In this document: positions 45,706 to 55,078 of the stretch, in pieces | Layout of the letters: each line of letters starts with the position of its first letter | Numbering within the stretch: the first letter of the stretch is position 1 | Assembly: GCF_031834615.1 (NCBI RefSeq) | Contig: NZ_CP115543.1 | Location: forward strand, 2,367,001-2,431,000 | DNA length: 64,000 nt | Direction of reading: 5' to 3' | From: Stenotrophomonas aracearum | Lineage (GTDB): Bacteria > Pseudomonadota > Gammaproteobacteria > Xanthomonadales > Xanthomonadaceae | Notes under the pieces: generated by a model | Told to the model about the DNA's origin: nothing | Databases searched by the model: none | Seen by the model: the letters and a program-made list of their open reading frames with translations, nothing else | Made by a program: the position numbers and the translations under genes

Positions 45706-47133
45706 TTACTTGATGAAGTTGTATTGCAGGCTGCCCTGCACCCGCACCGTGTCGGCACGTTGTCCGTCCTGCTGCTCCAGCTGCCCGTACAGCACTTCCA
45801 TGCCCATCGTCCACGACGGTGCCGGGCTCCAGATCAGGTTGAAGACGCCGTACTGGCTCTGCTTGAATGCATCGGCCGCCAGTGCAGCGTTGCGGTCCAT
45901 GTTCAACTGGCCGTACACCAGGTTCGACCGCCACATCGGCGACCAGTAGTGGGTGTAGCCGACGAAACCGCCCTGCAGCGACAGCGCATGCAGCCGCCCG
46001 TCCAGCCCGATCACCGCGTCAAGGCCGGAGCCGGTCAGGTCGGCGGTATAGCGGCTCATGCCCTTGCCGCCGAGCAGGCCGAACAGCACCAGGTCCTGCT
46101 CGCCGACCGAGGCCGACCCACTGAGCTGCACACCACCACCGAACCGGCGCTCGTCGCGCTGGTCGCCGTCATAGCCCAGGCTGCGCGCAACCCCACCCAG
46201 CTGCAGATGTCCCCAGTCGCGCTCCATGCGGGCGGTCACGGTCACATCGGGCAGGCGGTTCACCGCCACGGTGTCATCGGTGGTGCCGGCCAACTGGCTG
46301 TCGGGGTCTTCGGCGGCAAGGGTCAGCGTGTTGCCCTTGCCCATCTCGAAGCTGTGGTGCACGCCCGCCACCAGCAGGTAACCCGCCCCACCCGGCCCGG
46401 CGAAGTCCAGCGTGTCGGGCAGGCTGTCGGCGTCCATGAAGGTGGCGTAGCCATAGCCGGCGTAGGTGTTGCCCAATTGCCCGTAGGCATGGCGCAGCCG
46501 GAACTGGTAGCCGTCACTGCTGCCGAAGAAATCGTTTTCCAGATAGAAGCGCAGGTTGCCGCGCGAGGTCGGCCGCCGCGCCTCGAAACTGAAGCGGGTC
46601 TGCTTGGCATGCAGGTTGAAGTTGGTGGTGTCGCGGTGGGCGCTGCCGACCGGAATGGTGGAGGTGACGAACTGATCCTCATCACCCGCCGCACGGGTGT
46701 CGGCAATCGCGTCCAGCTTGGCGTAGCCGCCGATGCGGATCATCGTGTTGGTGTTGGGAATGGCGAAGAAGCCTTTCAGCTCCGGGTCGGTCGGCCCGGC
46801 GGCGCTGTCGGGGCGCGAAGCTGCCGTGGAGGGATCTGCCACCGAATCGCGCGGTGGAAGGATCGCCTGACCCGTACCGGGCACCCTGGCACCCGTTACC
46901 AGACTGATCGACGCGGGAGATGCGATGGCCGAGGGCGCTACGGCAACCACTTCGGGACGTGCCGGCGGCGTTCGTCCCTCCGTGTGCTCCAACGCATCAA
47001 GGCGTTGCTCCATCGCTTCCAGGGTCTGGCGCAGCGTGCGGATATCCTGGCGCAGCGCCTCCGCTGAATCCTGCGCATGCAAGGGCGTGGCCCACAGGGC
47101 GAACACACAGAACAGCACGACAGAACACCGCAT
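45706..47133 (-). CDS. DcaP-like trimeric outer-membrane porin
   Basis: 475 residues. Signal peptide about 1-20, a coiled-coil at about 23-50 (SAEALRQDIRTLRQTLEAMEQRLDALEH), a Pro/Ser linker, then a beta-barrel from about 125 (LKGFFAIPNTNTMIRIGGYAKLDAIAD, LHAKQTRFSFEARR, RFYLENDFFG, and a terminal RVQGSLQYNFIK strand). This matches DcaP porins of Acinetobacter and relatives, which take up dicarboxylic or peptide substrates. It is the first gene of a four-gene operon with the antiporter and decarboxylase, so it may admit their substrate. The final residue is Lys rather than the usual aromatic residue. Confidence 0.82.
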   Translation of the reverse strand: MRCSVVLFCVFALWATPLHAQDSAEALRQDIRTLRQTLEAMEQRLDALEHTEGRTPPARPEVVAVAPSAIASPASISLVTGARVPGTGQAILPPRDSVADPSTAASRPDSAAGPTDPELKGFFAIPNTNTMIRIGGYAKLDAIADTRAAGDEDQFVTSTIPVGSAHRDTTNFNLHAKQTRFSFEARRPTSRGNLRFYLENDFFGSSDGYQFRLRHAYGQLGNTYAGYGYATFMDADSLPDTLDFAGPGGAGYLLVAGVHHSFEMGKGNTLTLAAEDPDSQLAGTTDDTVAVNRLPDVTVTARMERDWGHLQLGGVARSLGYDGDQRDERRFGGGVQLSGSASVGEQDLVLFGLLGGKGMSRYTADLTGSGLDAVIGLDGRLHALSLQGGFVGYTHYWSPMWRSNLVYGQLNMDRNAALAADAFKQSQYGVFNLIWSPAPSWTMGMEVLYGQLEQQDGQRADTVRVQGSLQYNFIK

Positions 47134-47354
47134 CACGTCCTCCGTGGACCGCAGACAATACGGCCGACCGAAGACGCAACGTTGCCGTGCACGCCCCCTG
47201 CCAGCGACCCGGTACTGCGGGACTCCCTCCCAATCCCGGGTTTCGCGCAGCAACTGCGCGTGCCTGCGCCTTGATTATCAACCAAGGAGTTAGCGTGTCG
47301 TGAAACGTAGTGACACGCCATGCGTGTCAACGCAAAAACAAAGCAAAGAACCAT

Positions 47355-47377
47355 GCCCGCAGCATCAAGCTGCGGGC
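47355..47377 (-). terminator. Terminator-like hairpin after dsbG
   Basis: GCCCGCAGC and GCTGCGGGC form a perfect 9-bp stem with a 5-base loop, 21 bp past the dsbG-like stop. On the minus strand ATGGTTCTTTGCTTTG follows, a weak T tract. Confidence 0.7.
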
Positions 47378-47398
47378 CTATTCAGTCGTTGATCGAAA

Positions 47399-48238
47399 TC
47401 AACGCACCGCGCCCATCACCTTTTCCATGTCCTCCCCCTGCGGCATCCCCGACACGCGCTGCACGATGCCCTGCGCATCACGGAACAGAATGCCCGGCGT
47501 GCCCTGGAAGCCCAGCTCCACCATCAGCACCTGGTTCGCATCGAGCTTGTTGGCCAGTTCCGGCGTGATCTTCGCCGCCGGCTTGATCCCGCCCTTGCTG
47601 AAATCGTGCTCGTTCTGCAGGAACACCGCGCTCGGATTGGGCGCACCCAAAATCGCCGCGGCCTTGGCCGGGCTGTCCTCACGGATCACGCCCACCATCA
47701 CGTGCCGCAGCTGCACCTTGCCACTGTCCACCCACGGGCGTGCGGCTTCCCAGAACCGATGGCAATACGGACAGTTGGCATCGCTGAAGGTATAGACCAC
47801 GCGCGGCGCATCGGCGCGGCCGTCGCGCACCCACGCGCTGGCATCCAGCTTGTTCCAGATCTTGTCGGACATCGGCTTTTCGACCAGCTTTTCCAGCGGT
47901 GCGGCGCCGACGTCCTCACCCTTCTCATTGAAGAGCGTGCCCACCATCACATTCTTGCCGTCCGCGGTGACATACGCAGCGGCCGGCTGCTGACCACCCA
48001 CCAGGCCCGCAAAGCCACGCAGCCCGCCCGGTGCATCGAATTCACCCATCACTTCGAAGCCGTGCTTCTCGATACCCTGCAACACGGCAGGACGGTTCGC
48101 TCCGGCCTTTGCAGTGGAAGCCGCAGCCGGCTGGGCGGCGGTCTTGGCAGGCTGCTGCGCCTGGCTGCACCCGGCCACGGCCAGCAGTATCGACACGGCC
48201 AGCACGGAGCCCGGCAGGGGCGAAGATTTCAACGACAT
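47399..48238 (-). CDS. dsbG: Thiol:disulfide interchange protein, DsbG-like lipoprotein
   Basis: 279 residues with a lipobox (LLAVAGC, lipidated cysteine about 24), a linker and an N-terminal dimerisation part, then a thioredoxin fold with the active-site CPYC in FSDANCPYCHRFW and the cis-Pro loop QGTPGILFRD. DsbG-type proteins reduce sulphenic acids or isomerise disulphides in the periplasm. DsbG is normally soluble; a lipid anchor would hold it at a membrane. It is alone here, with a terminator hairpin downstream. Confidence 0.85.
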   Translation of the reverse strand: MSLKSSPLPGSVLAVSILLAVAGCSQAQQPAKTAAQPAAASTAKAGANRPAVLQGIEKHGFEVMGEFDAPGGLRGFAGLVGGQQPAAAYVTADGKNVMVGTLFNEKGEDVGAAPLEKLVEKPMSDKIWNKLDASAWVRDGRADAPRVVYTFSDANCPYCHRFWEAARPWVDSGKVQLRHVMVGVIREDSPAKAAAILGAPNPSAVFLQNEHDFSKGGIKPAAKITPELANKLDANQVLMVELGFQGTPGILFRDAQGIVQRVSGMPQGEDMEKVMGAVR

Positions 48239-48332
48239 GGACACTCCCGGGGCACGCCCGTAACGATCAGCCCACAGGGTAGTCGCATCCGGCGGGCGGC
48301 GCAGCCGGATGCAGGCAACGCAGTGTTGGGGT

Positions 48333-49403
48333 TCAGGCAGCGGGGCGCAGCGGTTCCCCCTGCATGTGTGGCAGCGCATTGCGGAGGCGTTCGCGGCGCT
48401 GCGCGAATATCTGGCGGCGGTAGCGCGCCGGGGTCACGCCGACGATGCGCAGGAACAGGCGGCGGAACGCGCTCTGGTCCGAGTAGCCCACCGCCCACGA
48501 CACCTCGTCCACCGCGCCGCCGCCCTGCAGCAGCAGCTGCGCCTTGGCGATGCGCAGGCGCTGGCAGTATGCGATCGGGCGCAGGCCGGTGGCCTTGAGG
48601 AAGCGCCGCTGCAGGGTGCGCGGCTCCAATCCGGCCGCGTCGCAGATGTCCTGCAGGGTCACCCCGCGTGCGGCAATGCTGTGCAACCAGCGCTGCGCCT
48701 TGAGGATGCCGCGGTCGCCATGGGCGAAGTTCGGGCTGAAACGCTCCAGGTCTTCCTGCACGCCGCGCGGAATGACCAGCTGCAGCTGCTGGATCGCCGC
48801 GCTCATCACGCTCTGCCCATAGATGCGGGCCAGCAGGCGCAGGCTGATGTACTTCCAGGCGTCCGGGCCGGAGGAGGTCAGCAGGTCGCCGTCGTCGACC
48901 AGTGACCGCTCGCTGGGCTGCCAGCTCGGCACCACCGCCGCCAGCGTCGGGCAGCGCGACAGGTCCGGCAGGCTGACCGAGCGGCCCGTGAGGATACCGG
49001 CCGAGGCCAGCAGCAGCCCGCCCTCCTCGCAGCCGGCCAGCAGGCTGCCGGCGTCATGGCAGTCGCGCAGCCAGGTCAGCATGCGTTCGTCGCCCTGCAT
49101 CAGCGGCCAGCTGGGCTCGTTGCCTGGCACCACGATGACCGACGGCGGGGCGTCGCCGAACAGTTCGGCCCCGGCCACGCGCTGCATGCCGTGCCCGCGC
49201 GTGGACAACGTCCAGCGGGTCACCAGCATCCGCGCGCCCGAGCGTTTGCCGGCGGCCGCCGTACGGTTGCAGCGCTGGGCCAGTTCGGACAGCACGGGCG
49301 CGGCAGCGCGCAGGCTGCCGGGGTATTCGAGCACCGCGACTTCCATGAGGGTCGGCGAGGTTGGCTTGGGATTCGACGATGAGGTAGGGAAAGATGCATC
49401 CAT
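48333..49403 (-). CDS. AraC family regulator with GATase1-like domain (GlxA type)
   Basis: 356 residues. The N-terminal DJ-1/PfpI-like domain (about 20-190) has VAVLEYPGSLRAAAPVLSEL and PPSVIVVPGNEPSW, with AGCEEGGLLLASAGILTGRSV in the nucleophile-elbow position. The C-terminal AraC domain (about 245-335) reads HSIAARGVTLQDICDAAGLEPRTLQRRFLKATGLRPIAYCQRLRI and SWAVGYSDQSAFRRLFLRIVGVTPARYR. It resembles FtrA/GlxA family regulators. Its target is not evident; the neighbours face away. Confidence 0.88.
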   Translation of the reverse strand: MDASFPTSSSNPKPTSPTLMEVAVLEYPGSLRAAAPVLSELAQRCNRTAAAGKRSGARMLVTRWTLSTRGHGMQRVAGAELFGDAPPSVIVVPGNEPSWPLMQGDERMLTWLRDCHDAGSLLAGCEEGGLLLASAGILTGRSVSLPDLSRCPTLAAVVPSWQPSERSLVDDGDLLTSSGPDAWKYISLRLLARIYGQSVMSAAIQQLQLVIPRGVQEDLERFSPNFAHGDRGILKAQRWLHSIAARGVTLQDICDAAGLEPRTLQRRFLKATGLRPIAYCQRLRIAKAQLLLQGGGAVDEVSWAVGYSDQSAFRRLFLRIVGVTPARYRRQIFAQRRERLRNALPHMQGEPLRPAA

Positions 49404-49555
49404 GACGGCGCTCCTGGAACGGCTGCTGAGACCGGCAATCCCTGCTGGATCAAGGCTTACCGGCGATTCAGAGGGAGCGTACGGAGGGCCTTCCCATGCA
49501 GCTATGAAACAAGTTGTAAATCCGGCCCGGTAACGACATCCGGCCGATTGCAGCA

Positions 49556-49592
49556 AACCCTTGACTCTTGACCAGACTCCAGGGTTCACACT
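49556..49592 (+). promoter_or_regulatory. MerR-type promoter of the copper operon
   Basis: TTGACT at 49561 and a CACACT-like -10 at 49587 are separated by about 20 bp, longer than optimal as in MerR-controlled promoters. The arms AACCCT (49556-49561) and AGGGTT (49581-49586) are an exact inverted repeat. Two GTG codons (49593 and 49620) start downstream. Confidence 0.6.
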
Positions 49593-49619
49593 GTGCGCCT
49601 GCTCCCCTGCGAGACCGCC

Positions 49620-50014
49620 GTGAACATAGGACAGCTCGCACGCCAGGCCGGCGTGCCCATCGACACCGTGCGTTACTACGAGCGCCAGCACCTGCTGGCC
49701 ACTGCCCAGCGCAGTGCCGGCGGTTACCGGGTGTTTTCCGACACCGACCTGACCCGTCTGCGCTTCATCCGCCGCGCCAAGGCGCTGGGCTTCACCCTCG
49801 AGGAAATCGGCGAGCTGCTCCGGCTCAGCGACCACCGTGGCCAGGACATGGCCCAGGTCCGCGACACCGCCGTGCACAAGCTGCAGGACATCGAGCAGCG
49901 CATCGCCGAACTGCAGCGCATGCAGGCCGCGCTCGGCCAGCTGGTCGACGCCTGCCCCGGCCACGGCGACCTGGAGCAGTGTCCGATCCTGGCCGCACTG
50001 ACGGAGCCGCGCGC

Positions 50015-50018
<4 letters not shown>
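49620..50018 (+). CDS. MerR family metal-responsive regulator (CueR-like)
   Basis: 132 residues from GTG. The HTH is at 1-20 ([26 protein letters not shown]), the dimer helix at about 80-110, and the metal loop at the end is [13 protein letters not shown]. This two-cysteine loop is like CueR's, one residue longer. Regulators of this type twist a long-spaced promoter on metal binding. It is translationally coupled (ATGA) to a copper ATPase, which is the likely target, so Cu(I) or Ag(I) is the probable signal. Confidence 0.86.
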
Positions 50019-52198
<2,180 letters not shown>

Positions 52199-52208
52199 CA
52201 GTTTTTTC

Positions 52209-52237
52209 TTGCCATTCGAAAACAGCGTCGCTATGAT
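52209..52237 (+). promoter_or_regulatory. Promoter of tRNA-Ala/Glu unit 1
   Basis: TTGCCA at 52209-52214 and TATGAT at 52232-52237 with a 17-bp spacer, 17 bp before the tRNA-Ala start. Confidence 0.8.
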
Positions 52238-52254
52238 TCCGCTCCTCACGACGT

Positions 52255-52330
52255 GGGGCCATAGCTCAGCTGGGAGAGCGCCTGCATGGCATGCAGGAGG
52301 TCGGCGGTTCGATCCCGCCTGGCTCCACCA
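52255..52330 (+). tRNA. tRNA-Ala(GGC), copy 1
   Basis: 76 nt including encoded CCA. The acceptor stem (GGGGCCA/TGGCTCC), D arm, anticodon stem CCTGC-ATGGCAT-GCAGG with anticodon GGC and T arm all fold. The other three Ala copies look identical. Confidence 0.97.
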
Positions 52331-52384
52331 CTCCAATCCTTAGGCCGATTGGAAGGTAGTGAACACAATTCAAGTTTTTCGTGC

Positions 52385-52460
52385 GTCCCCATCGTCTAGA
52401 GGCCTAGGACATCACCCTTTCACGGTGGCGACCGGGGTTCGAATCCCCGTGGGGACGCCA
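52385..52460 (+). tRNA. tRNA-Glu(TTC), copy 1
   Basis: 76 nt with encoded CCA. Acceptor GTCCCCA/TGGGGAC; anticodon loop CTTTCAC gives anticodon TTC. It lies 54 bp after tRNA-Ala copy 1. Confidence 0.97.
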
Positions 52461-52472
52461 GTTGTAAAGCAC

Positions 52473-52504
52473 AAAGCCCTGACTTCGGTCGGGGCTTTTT
52501 GTTT
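52473..52504 (+). terminator. Terminator after tRNA-Ala/Glu unit 1
   Basis: AAAGCCCTGAC and GTCGGGGCTTT pair (one G-T wobble) around TTCG, followed by TTGTTT. Confidence 0.9.
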
Positions 52505-52537
52505 GCGTCGCGCGTGTGTCGCGCATGCAGAAAACAC

Positions 52538-52566
52538 TTGGCGAACCCTTCACATCCGCGTAGAAT
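52538..52566 (+). promoter_or_regulatory. Promoter of tRNA-Ala/Glu unit 2
   Basis: TTGGCG at 52538-52543 and TAGAAT at 52561-52566 with a 17-bp spacer, 17 bp before tRNA-Ala copy 2. Confidence 0.7.
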
Positions 52567-52583
52567 TCGGCCTCCAGCATCGT

Positions 52584-52659
52584 GGGGCCATAGCTCAGCT
52601 GGGAGAGCGCCTGCATGGCATGCAGGAGGTCGGCGGTTCGATCCCGCCTGGCTCCACCA
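52584..52659 (+). tRNA. tRNA-Ala(GGC), copy 2
   Basis: Same 76-nt sequence as copy 1, anticodon GGC, CCA encoded. Confidence 0.97.
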
Positions 52660-52712
52660 CTCCAGACCTTAGGCCGTCCGGAGCAGCTGGAAAAACTTGA
52701 TGAGTTTCATGC

Positions 52713-52788
52713 GTCCCCATCGTCTAGAGGCCTAGGACATCACCCTTTCACGGTGGCGACCGGGGTTCGAATCCCCGTGGGGACGCCA
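52713..52788 (+). tRNA. tRNA-Glu(TTC), copy 2
   Basis: Same 76-nt sequence as copy 1, anticodon TTC. No strong terminator is seen right after this unit. Confidence 0.97.
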
Positions 52789-52812
52789 CTCATCAGACTG
52801 CAAGACCCCGGC

Positions 52813-52841
52813 TTCCCATTCAGGCAAATCAACGCTATGAT
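52813..52841 (+). promoter_or_regulatory. Promoter of tRNA-Ala/Glu unit 3
   Basis: TTCCCA at 52813-52818 and TATGAT at 52836-52841, spacer 17 bp; the -35 is weak. Confidence 0.65.
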
Positions 52842-52863
52842 GGTCGGCTCGCGGTAACAACGT

Positions 52864-52939
52864 GGGGCCATAGCTCAGCTGGGAGAGCGCCTGCATGGCA
52901 TGCAGGAGGTCGGCGGTTCGATCCCGCCTGGCTCCACCA
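52864..52939 (+). tRNA. tRNA-Ala(GGC), copy 3
   Basis: Same 76-nt sequence as copy 1, anticodon GGC. Confidence 0.97.
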
Positions 52940-52989
52940 CTTCTCCGGACATAGGCCGTCCGACAGAAGCAAAATCAAAAGTTTCGTGC

Positions 52990-53065
52990 GTCCCCATCGT
53001 CTAGAGGCCTAGGACATCACCCTTTCACGGTGGCGACCGGGGTTCGAATCCCCGTGGGGACGCCA
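52990..53065 (+). tRNA. tRNA-Glu(TTC), copy 3
   Basis: Same 76-nt sequence as copy 1, anticodon TTC; followed by a strong terminator. Confidence 0.97.
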
Positions 53066-53076
53066 ATAACGCAGAG

Positions 53077-53101
53077 AACCCCGGCAGTGCCGGGGTTTTT
53101 T
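53077..53101 (+). terminator. Terminator after tRNA-Ala/Glu unit 3
   Basis: AACCCCGGC and GCCGGGGTT form a perfect 9-bp stem with loop AGT, followed by TTTTG. Confidence 0.92.
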
Positions 53102-53120
53102 GTTGCCGCTAAAAATCTGT

Positions 53121-53148
53121 TTGCATTCCCAAATAAACCAGCTATGAT
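53121..53148 (+). promoter_or_regulatory. Promoter of tRNA-Ala/Glu unit 4
   Basis: TTGCAT at 53121-53126 and TATGAT at 53143-53148 with a 16-bp spacer. Confidence 0.7.
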
Positions 53149-53170
53149 AGGCGGCTCGCAGCATCAACGT

Positions 53171-53246
53171 GGGGCCATAGCTCAGCTGGGAGAGCGCCTG
53201 CATGGCATGCAGGAGGTCGGCGGTTCGATCCCGCCTGGCTCCACCA
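53171..53246 (+). tRNA. tRNA-Ala(GGC), copy 4
   Basis: Same 76-nt sequence as copy 1, anticodon GGC. Confidence 0.97.
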
Positions 53247-53302
53247 ACATCCGGTCATTAGGCCGATCGGATGGATGCGGCATTAAAATTCAGTTTTCGT
53301 GC

Positions 53303-53378
53303 GTCCCCATCGTCTAGAGGCCTAGGACATCACCCTTTCACGGTGGCGACCGGGGTTCGAATCCCCGTGGGGACGCCA
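53303..53378 (+). tRNA. tRNA-Glu(TTC), copy 4
   Basis: Same 76-nt sequence as copy 1, anticodon TTC; last tRNA before the SRAP gene. Confidence 0.97.
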
Positions 53379-53390
53379 ATTTTAAAACAC

Positions 53391-53425
53391 AAAAAGCCCT
53401 GACTCCGGTCGGGGCTTTTTGTTTT
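53391..53425 (+). terminator. Terminator after tRNA-Ala/Glu unit 4
   Basis: AAAAAGCCCTGAC and GTCGGGGCTTTTT (one wobble) around TCCG, with a T-rich tail. It nearly duplicates the terminator of unit 1. Confidence 0.92.
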
Positions 53426-53439
53426 GGTAGCCTACGCAC

Positions 53440-54396
53440 ATGTGCTATTCCGCCCAGATCCGCGCCGACTACACCAAGCTGGTCCGTGAGTTCGGCGCCA
53501 CCCTGTCGCTGGACGAATTCGCCCAGCTCTACGCACACGATGCCGGCAAGCAGCGTCCGAAAACCCCCAAGGCCATGGACGACGGCTTCATCGGCGCACG
53601 CACCCCGCTCGGCCAGGACATCGTGGCCAGGATCCAGCAGTGGCACGCCGAGGAAATGCAGACCCTCGACCAGGAGCTGCGTGTACAAAGCGCACGCCTG
53701 AAGCAGGCCGAAGAAAGCCTGGCGCACCGCCCTACCCAGAAGGCGCGCAACGAGATCCGCATTGCCGGCAACCGCATCGACCGCGCGCAGGCGCGCCTGG
53801 CCGACCTGCACCGCAGCGGCCTGCTGCCACGCGACAGCCGCATTTTCCCGGGCGTGTACGCGCCGGTGATCGTCTCTGAGCACGGCCAGCGCGTCATCAA
53901 GCCGATGCGCTACCAGTGCCGCCTGCCGGACAAGCCCGCGCGCAACGACGCGCTTTACCCCGGCACCTACAACGCCCGCCGCGACAGCCTGGAGGCGTAT
54001 TGGAAGAACGCCTTCGGCCACCACCATGGCGTGGTGGTGGTGCAGTCGTTCTACGAGCACGTACCGCGGCATGCCATGGAACAGCGCACGCTGGCACCGG
54101 GCGAGAACGCGCAGAACGTGGTGCTGGAATTCCGCCCCCGGCCGCAGCGCGACCTGTTGATCGCCTGCCTGTGGTCGGAATGGGAAGGCCCGGAAGGCCG
54201 GCTGCTCTCATTCGCCGCAATCACCGACGAACCGCCACGCGACGTGGCCGAAGCCGGACACGACCGCTGCATCGTGCCGATCCGGCGCGAGAACCTGGAT
54301 GCCTGGTTGAATCCCGATCCGGATGACCTGGGCGCGCTGTACCGGATCCTCGACGATCGCGAGCCGGTGGAACTGGGTTACGAAGAAGCGGCGTAA
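53440..54396 (+). CDS. SRAP domain (HMCES/YedK-type) abasic-site shield protein
   Basis: 318 residues. Cys2, which becomes the N-terminal residue that crosslinks abasic DNA, is present (MCYS), as are Asn178 in TYNARRDSLEAYWKNAF, Glu206 in SFYEH and His274 in GHDRCIVPI, the SRAP catalytic set. YedK is about 220 residues; this one is longer because of a helical, charged insert at about 60-130 (WHAEEMQTLDQELRVQSARLKQAEESLA). SRAP proteins form a thiazolidine link to abasic sites in single-stranded DNA. The start is fixed by MC. The usual GFYEW is SFYEH, a minor change. Confidence 0.85.
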   Translation: MCYSAQIRADYTKLVREFGATLSLDEFAQLYAHDAGKQRPKTPKAMDDGFIGARTPLGQDIVARIQQWHAEEMQTLDQELRVQSARLKQAEESLAHRPTQKARNEIRIAGNRIDRAQARLADLHRSGLLPRDSRIFPGVYAPVIVSEHGQRVIKPMRYQCRLPDKPARNDALYPGTYNARRDSLEAYWKNAFGHHHGVVVVQSFYEHVPRHAMEQRTLAPGENAQNVVLEFRPRPQRDLLIACLWSEWEGPEGRLLSFAAITDEPPRDVAEAGHDRCIVPIRRENLDAWLNPDPDDLGALYRILDDREPVELGYEEAA

Positions 54397-54403
54397 CGCG
54401 CGC

Positions 54404-54784
54404 TCAGCTGGCGACCGGGTTCCCGAGCAGCGCCTTCAGCAGCGCCGCTTCCAGTTCCTTGCCCAGGTAAGGCTTGACCAGCACGACGCCGGCGCGGAAC
54501 GCCTCAGGCAGCTGATGTGCCGCCATGCCGGTAGCCACCACGAACGGAATGCCGCGCGCGGTCAGTAGTTCGGCCACCGGGTCACTGGTTTCATTGTTGG
54601 CCAGGCGGTAATCGAGCAGCACCACCTGCGGCGCGTGATCCTTGACCAGCTGCACAGCCTCGGCCACCCCGCCCGCCATGCCGACCACGACGGCACCGAG
54701 CTGCACCAGCTGCATGTCGAGCAGCGAGGCACTCATCTCGTCGTTTTCGACTACCAGTATCCGCAGGCCCTGCAACGCGCTCAT
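54404..54784 (-). CDS. Stand-alone response-regulator receiver domain
   Basis: 126 residues forming a single REC domain. The acidic pocket is ENDE at 13-16, with Asp58 in LLDYRL and Lys104 in VKPYLG. There is no output domain, as in CheY- or Spo0F-like relays. The usual DD pair is changed to ND. It faces the SRAP gene (convergent, 7 bp apart). Its kinase is not identified here. Confidence 0.88.
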   Translation of the reverse strand: MSALQGLRILVVENDEMSASLLDMQLVQLGAVVVGMAGGVAEAVQLVKDHAPQVVLLDYRLANNETSDPVAELLTARGIPFVVATGMAAHQLPEAFRAGVVLVKPYLGKELEAALLKALLGNPVAS

Positions 54785-54908
54785 TCCAGTTCCCTGTATG
54801 GTTCAGCGCAATGAGTATAGCGTCGCGGCCAGATGACGGCCCGGGCCAACCTAAACGATTCAGACCTCGCCAAGCGGCCGGAGTTTGTATACACTGCGCG
54901 GCCAGCCA

Positions 54909-54995
54909 GCCGAAGTGGCGGAATCGGTAGACGCAGCGGACTCAAAATCCGCCGCCCTTAAAAGCGTGTGGGTTCGAGTCCCACCTTCGGCACCA
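54909..54995 (+). tRNA. tRNA-Leu(CAA)
   Basis: 87 nt with a long variable arm and encoded CCA. Acceptor GCCGAAG/CTTCGGC; anticodon loop CTCAAAA reads CAA. An integrase gene starts 82 bp downstream, so its 3' end is the likely attachment site (attL) of the island. Confidence 0.97.
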
Positions 54996-55047
54996 GCTGG
55001 TCGAAACCCCTTGAAACCTATAGAGGACAATGGTTGCAGGCGGAAAG

Positions 55048-55078
55048 TGAACTACAAACTGAACTACAATGTAGTTCA
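55048..55078 (+). promoter_or_regulatory. Repeat and palindrome at the integrase start
   Basis: TGAACTACA is at 55048-55056 and again at 55060-55068, and its inverse TGTAGTTCA at 55070-55078. The last two make a palindrome with a 1-base centre that ends on the A of the integrase ATG. It is a probable binding site for a repressor or the integrase. Confidence 0.6.

Noticed and set aside
49593..49619. An upstream GTG start for the MerR regulator
   Set aside because: The nine extra residues (from GTG 49593) precede the conserved MNIGQLA start and lie at the promoter -10, so a transcript would hardly include them.
52255..53378. A CRISPR-like array suggested by regular repeats
   Set aside because: The repeats fold as perfect tRNA-Ala and tRNA-Glu genes with CCA ends and alternate in order. 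Spacers contain promoters and terminators.
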